A stretch of 64,000 bases of DNA from Methanomassiliicoccales archaeon (lineage in GTDB: Archaea > Thermoplasmatota > Thermoplasmata > Methanomassiliicoccales > JACIVX01), in contig JACIVX010000001.1 in the NCBI GenBank assembly GCA_014361295.1, forward strand, positions 1,148,293 to 1,212,292. Direction: 5' to 3'. This document shows, piece after piece, positions 56,930 to 64,000 of the stretch (position 1 is the first letter of the stretch; each line of letters starts with the position of its first letter). The position numbers and the translations under genes were made by a program. Under the pieces are notes generated by a model. The model saw only the letters and a program-made list of their open reading frames with translations, did no database searches and was not told the DNA's origin.

Positions 56930-58201
56930 ATGATAAAGAAACTACGGGATAGACTGGAAATACCAGGAAGTGCTCTAAAGGAAATCAACGATTTCCTTCT
57001 TGACCCATCCAATGAAATAATAAACGACATACTTTCCGTTATCGAAAAATACGGGACGCCTGAGGAGATCAATGCAAAAGCGCGAGAGACTCGCAAGCTT
57101 GCGAAGCTGTTGCAGCGTCTGAAAGATGTGAATTCGCCGTATCTGAGGGATATCGAATGGCTCATCGATGCGAGAGACAAGAAAATGTTCATTTCCATTC
57201 GAGAATTCAGAAAAAAAGTGCTTGGAAAGAGAGCCGATGAAATGGTATTTAACGAGAAATATCCCGTAATTCTCGAGATCAGCGCCCTCCAATATTTCCC
57301 TTGGTTGATCGCTGAGGCTCAGCAGGCGATCAAGAACGGGGAAATCATGCCATCGAGATACATCAGGGTCAGGAAGATGAAGGAACAGGAAGCCGACCAG
57401 GGAGATATCCTAGCCACTGTGGCAGCGATGCAAGTCATTGGCGCCTCATATGTTGAGACGCTTGATACGAGGGGAACTGACGGCTCAAATGTCCACCTCG
57501 GGGGTCCTGAAACGATTACTGGATATTTCGGCGGAGTTGGACAGCCGAACGAGCATGCACGTCAGTACATCGATGAGTTTCTTTATTATTATACAAACTA
57601 TGGAATAAAACAGGTTCTCAATGTGAACCCAGGCACTGTTCTCCTCGGTTACATCATTCACAAGCTCGGGATCGATATGGAATTCAAGATATCTGTCTTC
57701 ATGGGAAACGACAACCCCTATTCTGTACTCTGGACATTAATGACGGCGAAACTGTTTGCACGAAATGATGGAACGACACCACTCGTTGGATTCAATCTGA
57801 GCAATTCGGTCAACGTCGACACGCTGGAGAAAACGGCGGAGATTCGTAAGATGCTCGGCCTTGAAGATAAGGTCAGAATCGAACATCATATCACCGAAAC
57901 ATGGAAAAGCATCGTGAGACAGCCATACAATCGGCGAGATGATCTCCTTGCGGTTGCGGATCATATCCCTAATATCGCCGCGAAGCACGAGGGCGGTGAA
58001 ATCGAAATCGAGCAAATGAGAGAGCACCCATCTGACATTCTCGACTACTTCAGAGATAAGAAAGAGATCGTAGAATCGGGATTAATGCCGTTATTGGAAC
58101 GAAATTACCTCGATAAACACGATGCCATTAACAAAACCGCGGAAGCCCTCACAAGAAAAGGCTTATCCTTCGTGGGTGCATGGAATCTTCATGCGCGATA
58201 A
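56930..58201 (+). CDS. Unrecognised conserved-looking enzyme-like protein
   Basis: 424 aa. N-terminal ~110 residues are charged helices (EIINDILSVIEKYGTPEEIN). The remainder looks like an alpha/beta barrel: TLDTRGTDGSNVHLGG, TITGYFGGVGQPNEHARQY, LNVNPGTVLLGYIIHKLG, KISVFMGNDNPYSVLWT and PLVGFNLSNSVNVDTLEK. Glycine-rich, His and Asp residues at strand ends suggest a cofactor- or phosphate-binding enzyme. I do not recognise the family and give no function. ATG 56930 has GGAG 8 nt upstream and its own promoter. Some resemblance in style to B12-dependent mutase barrels is too weak to rely on. Confidence 0.7.
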   Translation: MIKKLRDRLEIPGSALKEINDFLLDPSNEIINDILSVIEKYGTPEEINAKARETRKLAKLLQRLKDVNSPYLRDIEWLIDARDKKMFISIREFRKKVLGKRADEMVFNEKYPVILEISALQYFPWLIAEAQQAIKNGEIMPSRYIRVRKMKEQEADQGDILATVAAMQVIGASYVETLDTRGTDGSNVHLGGPETITGYFGGVGQPNEHARQYIDEFLYYYTNYGIKQVLNVNPGTVLLGYIIHKLGIDMEFKISVFMGNDNPYSVLWTLMTAKLFARNDGTTPLVGFNLSNSVNVDTLEKTAEIRKMLGLEDKVRIEHHITETWKSIVRQPYNRRDDLLAVADHIPNIAAKHEGGEIEIEQMREHPSDILDYFRDKKEIVESGLMPLLERNYLDKHDAINKTAEALTRKGLSFVGAWNLHAR

Positions 58202-58347
58202 AATATGGTAATGTGAGAGACGCTCTTCTTTTTCACTTCTTTCCGATGAGTGAACAATTTCAAATCGCTGCAATCGAGTTGAAATAGAGATGATATCGAA
58301 CCTCTGATGAGAAAAGTTGATAACAGGACGTTCATCTGTATCTGAAC

Positions 58348-58752
58348 ATGGATCTCCGTTTGCCGATTCGCTTGATCTCGCTGTCAATGATCGTAAGCGG
58401 TATTTTCCTAGTGATTTATGGTATCACGAGAGGTGAGATGCAGGTTGCTCTCTTCCTTATTTTCCCAGTGATTTATGGTACAGGAATCGTGGGTTTGATC
58501 TCGATTCTGCTGATTTTTCTTGGTTTCTTCTTAGCATTCTTGTCCTTCGCTATTCCTCCTGACCATGTTGAAGAGCCATACGAACCGATGGAAATCGAGC
58601 GACCTCAGATGGAGAAGAAATCTCAAGTCAAAGGTGGTGGTGTTGTTCTCATCGGTCCAATCCCGATCGTCTTTGGATCGGATGCCAAAATGGCGATTAT
58701 AGCGATGGTGCTAGCAATCGTCATGATCTTGCTCGCCCTTCTTTTTCTCTAA
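58348..58752 (+). CDS. DUF131/TIGR00304 family membrane protein
   Basis: 134 aa with three hydrophobic segments: two at the N-terminus and one at the C-terminus. The cytoplasmic-side motif GGGVVLIGPIPIVFGSD is the signature of the small archaeal DUF131 family. Function unknown. The 3' end overlaps the convergent gene at 58711 by 42 bp. Confidence 0.82.
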   Translation: MDLRLPIRLISLSMIVSGIFLVIYGITRGEMQVALFLIFPVIYGTGIVGLISILLIFLGFFLAFLSFAIPPDHVEEPYEPMEIERPQMEKKSQVKGGGVVLIGPIPIVFGSDAKMAIIAMVLAIVMILLALLFL

Positions 58753-58956
58753 TTCATCAACAATCAGTTGGCCAGCATCCCTCAACGAGATCTTTTTCTT
58801 CCGTGCGAATTCCCTGATTTCCCCAACGATCCTAATGTAATCTTCGAATGTATTTCGCCTTTTCCGCAGCACCCGACCGAGCGCTTTTTCAAATGGCTCG
58901 TTCTTTCTCAGCTGCTCAAGCGCTTCCCTGACCGCGATTATATCCTCCGATCTCAT
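58711..58956 (-). CDS. Small charged helical protein coupled to guaA subunit A
   Basis: 81 aa, helical and rich in Arg/Lys/Glu (SEDIIAVREALEQLRKNEP, RKKKISLRDAGQLIVDELEK). The ATG overlaps the guaAA stop (ATGA), which supports real translation. No family recognised. Tail-to-tail overlap with the DUF131 gene. Confidence 0.6.
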   Translation of the reverse strand: MRSEDIIAVREALEQLRKNEPFEKALGRVLRKRRNTFEDYIRIVGEIREFARKKKISLRDAGQLIVDELEKKKGEQDHDDC

Positions 58957-59528
58957 TTATGCCAACCTTCGACGACCCTGAGAAAATTCTTGAAAATCTC
59001 TATGCCATATTCGGTATGTTCAACCTCTGGATGAAACTGCAGACCGTATACCGGTCTCGATTTCATTTTAACCGCTTCGACGGGACAATGATCCGAATGT
59101 GCAAGGATATCAAATGAAGAGGGCACAACCGATACTTCGTCATTGTGCGATTCCCAGACAATGAAACTATGAGGGAGGCCCTTGAAAAGATCGTTTTCGC
59201 GATCGATATAAAGTACTGTCTTTCCGAATTCCGGAACTTTTGCCGGTTCCGTCTTCCCCCCAAATTTCGCGCACATGAATTGCATTCCCGCGCAGATTCC
59301 GAGGATTGGAATCTGCGCCCTGTCGAGGTACTCACTGTTGCGTCCCATCCTTTCGGCATCGAGTGCGACACGAGGGGCCCCGCCAGAAAGAACGAGAGCG
59401 TCCGCGTCCTGAATATCCTCAAATGGTGTTGTATTTGGCACGATCGTTGTATCGACGCCGAGATACCTGAGTACCCTCCATTCTCGGTGTGTCCACTGTC
59501 CACCGTTGTCTACAACGTAGATCTTCAT
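58953..59528 (-). CDS. guaAA: GMP synthase glutamine amidotransferase subunit A
   Basis: Class I glutaminase that feeds ammonia to GMP synthesis, 191 aa. Nucleophile Cys in LGICAGMQFMCAKFGG; His/Glu pair in LQFHPEVEHTEYG; VVDNGGQWTHREWR N-terminus typical of the separate archaeal subunit. The synthetase subunit lies at 60516-61463 on the same strand, separated by a divergent HAD gene. Confidence 0.94.
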   Translation of the reverse strand: MKIYVVDNGGQWTHREWRVLRYLGVDTTIVPNTTPFEDIQDADALVLSGGAPRVALDAERMGRNSEYLDRAQIPILGICAGMQFMCAKFGGKTEPAKVPEFGKTVLYIDRENDLFKGLPHSFIVWESHNDEVSVVPSSFDILAHSDHCPVEAVKMKSRPVYGLQFHPEVEHTEYGIEIFKNFLRVVEGWHK

Positions 59529-59779
59529 CGTTTTGTAAAAGACTGTACCATATTTAAGGAGTGTCGGTTCCTAAATACCACTGCGAAAGATCCGATCAAT
59601 TGGGATTCAAAACTGAAAAGAGAGAAAAAAGCTGGTCATGACGGATTGTTGAGGTACCGACTTCAGCTAATGATCTCAATGGTTATGCAATTCTCGCAAA
59701 GTGTTATTTAGCAACGAATCAACTACTAATTTAATCATAATCGGAATCATTAAATGGTGATTTTGTATCAGAATTTTTT

Positions 59780-60514
59780 GTGAAAGCTGTTCTTTTCGAC
59801 CTCGGCCACACGCTCATCGATTACTACCACGATTGGAAAGAACCTGAGATGAAAGCGATCAGGAAAATCTATCGCATACTCTCAACAGATTTTGGAATTT
59901 CCGAGGAAGAGGGTGAATTTTGTCGGCATCTGAGCCAGTTGCTGATGGAAGCGAGGGAGACAAAACTCAAGAAAATGATCGAAATACCGTTATCAGATAT
60001 CCTGAACCGATGCTTTCATCGTTACGGCTGTGACGGTGATGATGACCTTATCGATAAAGCGCTGCACGCTTTTTACGAAACATTGCTCGAGAATCGCCAG
60101 CTCATTCCAGGTGTGAAAGAGATGCTCGATAAAGTGCGCGCAAGGGGATACGTGATTGGGCTTGTCTCTGACGTCGCCTGGGGACTACCCTCTGAATTCC
60201 CTCTGAGAGACATGTGTTACTACGGGATTGACCAGTATTTCGATGATCTTATCTTCTCGACGGATGTTGGTCTAAGAAAACCCAACCCCAAGATTTTCAA
60301 AATGGCCCTTTCGAATTTAGATGCGAAACCTGACGAGGCAATATTCATTGGCAATTCACTGCAGGCCGATATCAAGGGTGCAAAAGGCATTGGGATGGTA
60401 GCGGTTCTCAAGGAATCGAAATTCTACCAGCACGACGATTCGATCGTGCCAGACGAAAAAATCTCAGGTTGGAATGAAATAGATCGTGTTCTTGCAAAGT
60501 ACACACGACGATGA
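59780..60514 (+). CDS. HAD-superfamily hydrolase
   Basis: 244 aa. Motif I FDLGHTLID (nucleophile Asp; the second position is Gly rather than Asp), motif II GLVSDVAW, Lys in GLRKPNPKIFKMA and motif IV FIGNSLQADIKGAKGIGM. Cap domain of the helical C1 type between motifs I and II. Substrate unknown; the altered motif I occurs in many HAD phosphatases. GTG start with an AT element about 30 nt upstream. Inserted between the two GMP synthase subunit genes. Confidence 0.83.
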   Translation: MKAVLFDLGHTLIDYYHDWKEPEMKAIRKIYRILSTDFGISEEEGEFCRHLSQLLMEARETKLKKMIEIPLSDILNRCFHRYGCDGDDDLIDKALHAFYETLLENRQLIPGVKEMLDKVRARGYVIGLVSDVAWGLPSEFPLRDMCYYGIDQYFDDLIFSTDVGLRKPNPKIFKMALSNLDAKPDEAIFIGNSLQADIKGAKGIGMVAVLKESKFYQHDDSIVPDEKISGWNEIDRVLAKYTRR

Positions 60515-60515
60515 C

Positions 60516-61463
60516 TCATTCCCACTCAATCGTCGCAGGCGGCTTGTCAGTAATGTCGTAAACGACCCTGTTCACCTTGTCTTTCATCTCGTTGACGATG
60601 CGAAGCGAGATCTTTTCGAGAACTTCATGTGGAATCTTTGAGTAGGTGGCGGTCATCGCATCGACCGAATCCACAGCACGCACAGCAATCGTTCTTCCGT
60701 AAGCACGCCTGTCGCCCTGAACACCAACAGACTGAACTGGGAGGAGCACGGCGAAATATTGCCACGGCAGTGCCATTTTTCCGCTCGCAGCCGCCTTTTC
60801 GATTTCCTCTTCAACAATCGCACACGCCTCCCTGACGATTTCTACCGCCTCCGGTGTCGCCTCCCCGATGACTCTGATCGCAAGAGCTGGACCTGGGAAT
60901 GGCTGTCGTTCCGAAACCTCAATACCCAAAAATCTCGCGACTTTCCTGACTTCGTCCTTGTAAAGATCGCGCAGCGGTTCCACTAGCTTCAATTTCATGT
61001 CAGCTGGCAATCCGCCGACGTTATGATGTGTTTTAATCGTATCCCTCAGGCGATCTCCGCTTTCGATCCAGTCCGGAGCGATCGTCCCTTGCACGAGGTA
61101 ATCTGCTCCAAAATCTCTTGCTGTTCTTTCAAACACTCTGATGAACTTCTCCCCGATAATCTTTCTTTTTCTCTCAGGATCCACAACACCCTTGAGCGCG
61201 GCAAAAAACTCGTTTGATGCATCAACGATCTTATAATTTACGCCAAGTTGCTTTAGCATTCTCTCTACCGTCTCCGTCTCTCCTTTTCTCATAAAACCCG
61301 TGTTGACGTAAACGGTGAGAAGTCGATTTCCAATGGCTTTACTTGTAATGACAGCAGCAACAGTACTGTCGACGCCTCCTGAGCATGCGATAATCGCTTT
61401 TCCTTTGATTTCGCGCTCAAGCTCGCCAACCTTTTCCTCAACGAACTTCCTTGGGTCGAACAC
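60516..61463 (-). CDS. guaAB: GMP synthase (ATP pyrophosphatase) subunit B
   Basis: Activates XMP with ATP and aminates it to GMP, 315 aa. PP-loop IIACSGGVDSTVAAVI, then QGTIAPDWIESGDRLRDT, the VEPLRDLYKDEVRKVAR segment and the C-terminal dimerisation motif ending in PPATIEWE. GTG start overlaps the purE stop by one base (TAGTG), with GGAGGTG inside purE. Confidence 0.95.
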   Translation of the reverse strand: MFDPRKFVEEKVGELEREIKGKAIIACSGGVDSTVAAVITSKAIGNRLLTVYVNTGFMRKGETETVERMLKQLGVNYKIVDASNEFFAALKGVVDPERKRKIIGEKFIRVFERTARDFGADYLVQGTIAPDWIESGDRLRDTIKTHHNVGGLPADMKLKLVEPLRDLYKDEVRKVARFLGIEVSERQPFPGPALAIRVIGEATPEAVEIVREACAIVEEEIEKAAASGKMALPWQYFAVLLPVQSVGVQGDRRAYGRTIAVRAVDSVDAMTATYSKIPHEVLEKISLRIVNEMKDKVNRVVYDITDKPPATIEWE

Positions 61464-61930
61464 TAGCGCTGCACCTCCTCTGAGTCTCGCTCAACCTGTT
61501 TGGCCATTTCGTTTCGATATCCAATGAGTTTATCATGAATCCGTCTATCGGATAATGCCAAAATCTCAAGTGCCAGAATAGCAGCGTTATCGCCGCGATC
61601 AAGGCCAACGGTTGCCACGGGAACTCCTGGAGGCATCTGAACGATGGATAGAATTGAATCAAGATTGATCTTGCCGCTGACGGGCACGCCGATTACTGGC
61701 CTTGTTGTCAATGCAGCAACCGCCCCAGGGAGCGCTGCCGAAAGGCCAGCAATCGCAATGAAGACTTTTGCGTCGCTCTTCGACACAATTTCCTTCACGC
61801 GTTCGGGCGTACGGTGCGCTGATGCGACAACGATTTCCGCACTGACGTCGAATTTTCGAAGGACTTCGAGGGCCTTTTCACCGACGGAGATGTCGTTTTT
61901 ACTGCCTAACAGGATTGTCACGTCCGGCAT
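61463..61930 (-). CDS. purE: N5-carboxyaminoimidazole ribonucleotide mutase PurE
   Basis: Purine-synthesis mutase, 155 aa. The N-terminal [28 protein letters not shown] and [20 protein letters not shown] match PurE. ATG 61930 gives the standard N-terminus; ATG 61945 adds five residues. CTTTTATTC near 61962 may be its TATA box. Coupled to guaAB, so AIR-to-GMP steps are co-expressed. Confidence 0.93.
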   Translation of the reverse strand: MPDVTILLGSKNDISVGEKALEVLRKFDVSAEIVVASAHRTPERVKEIVSKSDAKVFIAIAGLSAALPGAVAALTTRPVIGVPVSGKINLDSILSIVQMPPGVPVATVGLDRGDNAAILALEILALSDRRIHDKLIGYRNEMAKQVERDSEEVQR

Positions 61931-62047
61931 AACTCTACTGACCATATTGACAGAATAAAAGTATTTCGTACGTTAAACAGAAAAAAGGAATAGAAAAAAT
62001 TGTTGAAATTCGAATCTACCAGAGAAAATGAAAAAGGATTTCGGTCC

Positions 62048-62341
62048 TCAGGATTTCATGATCGCAAGCAGGAAAATGCCAATTGCGATCAAAGCACCGA
62101 TGACTGCTGCCAGAATGTTCACAAATGCGGTCCAAACGACGTCGGCCACCCAAACATGAACCGTATCTGTAAAGCCCGCGAGATAGACCCAAATGATTCC
62201 TACAATGAGACCAATGATCAACAGTGCAACGCCGATCGTTCTGCTTTTTCCGCTACCAAAATAAGCTGTGAATGCTCCTGCCAAAACCATGAACAATCCA
62301 AATGTCAACAAAAGTACTGTCAAAAAGCCTTCCCAATCCAT
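62048..62341 (-). CDS. Small three-helix membrane protein
   Basis: 97 aa with three hydrophobic stretches (LTVLLLTFGLFMVLAGAFTA, TIGVALLIIGLIVGIIWVYL, ILAAVIGALIAIGIFLLAI). No family recognised. GGTGA 4 nt before ATG. 26 nt after the RAM-domain gene, so probably in one transcript with it. Confidence 0.7.
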   Translation of the reverse strand: MDWEGFLTVLLLTFGLFMVLAGAFTAYFGSGKSRTIGVALLIIGLIVGIIWVYLAGFTDTVHVWVADVVWTAFVNILAAVIGALIAIGIFLLAIMKS

Positions 62342-62366
62342 TTTATCACCTGTGCTCCATTTTCAT

Positions 62367-62600
62367 TTAAAACTTGATACCTGTGAGTGTCTTGGTGTCT
62401 ATAACGCCGGGGATCGATCTGATCTTGTCGACGACGACTTGCCCAAGAAGATTAAAGTCCTCCGCCTCGATTTTTGCAATCAAATCGTATTCTCCGAAGA
62501 GGGGATGAAGTTCAACAACCTCCTTGACTTTGAGCAGCTCGTTGTAGACCTCGTGCTCTTTTGCGGGTGCCGTACTGATCAGAACAAAACCCACAGCCAT
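62367..62600 (-). CDS. Stand-alone Lrp/AsnC ligand-binding (RAM) domain protein
   Basis: 77 aa, a single RAM domain (AVGFVLISTAPAKEHEVYNE, LHPLFGEYDLIAKIEAEDF, VDKIRSIPGVIDTKTLTGIK). No helix-turn-helix. Such proteins form rings that bind amino acids or related effectors. GGTGA 4 nt before ATG. The second stand-alone RAM protein in this window (the other is at 46510). Confidence 0.88.
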   Translation of the reverse strand: MAVGFVLISTAPAKEHEVYNELLKVKEVVELHPLFGEYDLIAKIEAEDFNLLGQVVVDKIRSIPGVIDTKTLTGIKF

Positions 62601-62692
62601 TTATTCACCAAACCCCATTACAGTTTATTTGTGTTTAAACTTTTCGCTGTATTATTATACAACAGCCAATCAATTCTAATCAAAGATATCAG

Positions 62693-63616
62693 TTAATGGG
62701 AGAGAATCTCTGACATCCGCTTCTCGACGTCCTTCCAATCCGGAATATTCGTCATTGACCCTGTTGATTCGATAATAAACGATGCGGTCGCGCATCCTGC
62801 TGCCGCGCATTCTTTGAGAGACATTCCCCGGTATAATGCAGCGTAGAAACCTGCACGAAATGCGTCCCCCGCACCAGTGGTATCAACAACTTTCTTCGAT
62901 TTGAAAGCAGGAACGCTAATCCGATTTTGACCTTCGTATATCACACATCCCTCCTTTCCTTTTGTATTAACGAGGAATTTCACGCGTGTTGAGAGTTCCT
63001 CAGGTGTTGAGAGATGCATATAACGCATGGCCGTCCTCAACTCGCTATCATTTGCAAAGAATGCGTCGCATTGCGAGATCGCGTCGCAAAAATCTTCTTT
63101 ATTCCAAATGTGATGAATTTCCTGTGAAGGGTCAAATGATATGAATTTGTCCATTCCCCTGCATGCTTTCATCACTTTCAGATAGTATCCCGGTCTTCCC
63201 GTGCAAATGTGCACAAATTTAGATTCCCGCGCAGCGTTGACCCTGATCTCGAATTCGTCCATCCGGCGCATCGGTCCCTGGTAAACATATGCGATCTGAT
63301 CGTGTGATGAATTGGAAACAATCCAAACAAGTGGCGTCTCATCATCTTCAATCTTCACAAGATCTCTGAGGTCAACGCCTCGATCGATCATGAAACGCTG
63401 GAAATCATCGGGAAAATCGTTGCCAACGAATGAACACAGAGCTGTCGGAACACCGAGAGAGGAGGCGATAGTCGCAATATTGGCGCCAGTCCCGCCAAAA
63501 TATCGCTTTTTCTCAAGAATGTCAATCGACGTATTTGGCTCAGGAAAATCCTTGAGCTGAATGATATAGTCCAATGCAACATGCCCATAAACACAAAGGA
63601 AAAGGGAAGGCGTCAT
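62693..63616 (-). CDS. PfkB-family sugar or nucleoside kinase
   Basis: 307 aa. Substrate-binding FGGTGANIATIASSLGVP, the anion hole and catalytic base in VVDTTGAGDAFRAGF, and the NDSELRTA region are standard for ribokinase/PfkB. ATG overlaps the stop of S-adenosylhomocysteine hydrolase (ATGA). That coupling suggests it phosphorylates adenosine released by that enzyme, but ribokinase or another nucleoside kinase is possible. Confidence 0.85.
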   Translation of the reverse strand: MTPSLFLCVYGHVALDYIIQLKDFPEPNTSIDILEKKRYFGGTGANIATIASSLGVPTALCSFVGNDFPDDFQRFMIDRGVDLRDLVKIEDDETPLVWIVSNSSHDQIAYVYQGPMRRMDEFEIRVNAARESKFVHICTGRPGYYLKVMKACRGMDKFISFDPSQEIHHIWNKEDFCDAISQCDAFFANDSELRTAMRYMHLSTPEELSTRVKFLVNTKGKEGCVIYEGQNRISVPAFKSKKVVDTTGAGDAFRAGFYAALYRGMSLKECAAAGCATASFIIESTGSMTNIPDWKDVEKRMSEILSH

Positions 63617-64000
63617 GTTCCCCCTTCCCAACCAGAAAGGTAAAGTTTCTGCTCACGCGTGAGCCTATCGATCTTAATACCCATCGCTTTCAACTTCAGA
63701 CGTGCCACTTCGTTGTCAATCTCTTTCGGCACGCTGTACACAGCTGGCGACATTTTCTCATAATTTTCCGAAAGATACCGAAGCGAAAGCGCCTGGATCG
63801 AAAAACTCATATCCATAATCTCCACAGGATGCCCCTGACCCGCTCCTAGATTCATCAAGCGCCCTTCGCAAAGCAGGTATACCCTACGGCCATCTGGAAA
63901 CCGGTATTCATCAACAAACTCTCTTACTCTCACAGGTTTGCCGCCAAGTTCTTCTAAGGCTCTTTTCGAAATTTCGTTGTCGAAATGCCCAGAATTCCCC
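63613..64000 (-). CDS. ahcY: S-adenosylhomocysteine hydrolase, C-terminal part
   Basis: The frame runs from the right edge (NSGHFDNEISKRALEELGG at the window border) to TGA 63613-63615, about 128 residues of the C-terminus. LLCEGRLMNLGAGQGHPVEI, FSIQALSLRYL and a VPKEIDNEVARLKL stretch are diagnostic. The C-terminal segment (LTREQKLYLSGWEGG) replaces the eukaryotic KPDHYRY end. It splits SAH into homocysteine and adenosine. The N-terminus lies outside the window. Confidence 0.95.
   Translation of the reverse strand, partial: GNSGHFDNEISKRALEELGGKPVRVREFVDEYRFPDGRRVYLLCEGRLMNLGAGQGHPVEIMDMSFSIQALSLRYLSENYEKMSPAVYSVPKEIDNEVARLKLKAMGIKIDRLTREQKLYLSGWEGGT

Overview
The window is a compact archaeal chromosome segment. 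Archaeal hallmarks are RNA polymerase subunits H, B, A' and A'', TBP, Spt5, PriL, Orc1/Cdc6, AglB, aEF1B, L30e, P0/P1 stalk proteins and TATA boxes of TTTATAAA type. Subunit B is one unsplit gene (1197 aa), unlike the split B'/B'' of most methanogens and haloarchaea. Together with the FtsZ set and gene content this suggests a Thermoplasmata-like (Thermoplasmatota) archaeon; that placement is inference. Genes are dense, often joined by ATGA overlaps. Starts are a mix of ATG, GTG and TTG, some behind GGTGA/GGAGG ribosome sites and others apparently leaderless.

Layout. 1-9.4 kb: a secreted protein cut by the left edge, a giant AglB oligosaccharyltransferase with a long extracellular beta-domain array, PyrF, a radical SAM protein and archaeal NusA. 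9.4-17.8 kb: the operon rpoH-rpoB-rpoA1-rpoA2-rpl30e-nusA on the minus strand, preceded by a tRNA-Lys(UUU) gene that appears to hold two 30-nt introns, in the D-loop and T-loop. 18.3-18.8 kb: a tiny zinc-ribbon protein and aEF1B. 19-26.7 kb: malic enzyme, a radical SAM/HhH protein, PriL, a CDP-alcohol transferase, AK6 kinase, a candidate structured RNA, TruA and TrmJ. 26.7-30.2 kb: an FtsZ2-type gene with a CdrS-like ribbon-helix-helix regulator and a long inverted repeat at its promoter, then TBP, a TatD-like hydrolase and acylphosphatase. 30.2-32 kb: a decayed stretch with frameshifted remnants, including a nucleotidyltransferase pseudogene enclosed by inverted repeats. 32.2-38.6 kb: two tandem ftsZ paralogues sharing identical tracts (gene conversion), then secE-spt5-rpl11-rpl1-rplP0-rpl12. 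39-47.3 kb: NIF3-like protein, Orc1/Cdc6, two metallopeptidases, AsnRS, an acetyltransferase, small regulators and tRNA-Gly(CCC). 47.5-64 kb: a CPA2 antiporter, a SERCA-like Ca2+ ATPase, RtcA, PAC2, riboflavin reductase, a Mut7-C RNase-like protein, an unrecognised 424-aa protein, the two GMP synthetase subunits, PurE, a PfkB kinase and the C-terminal end of S-adenosylhomocysteine hydrolase.

The genes are largely core information processing (transcription, translation, replication, division) plus purine, pyrimidine and riboflavin metabolism. The observations most worth checking are the doubly interrupted tRNA-Lys, the cdrS operator, ftsZ gene conversion, the Spt5 and AglB domain fusions, the candidate RNA near 24.9-25.03 kb and the unrecognised enzyme-like protein with a leader hairpin at 56.9 kb. 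No CRISPR array, rRNA gene, transposase or integrase was seen.
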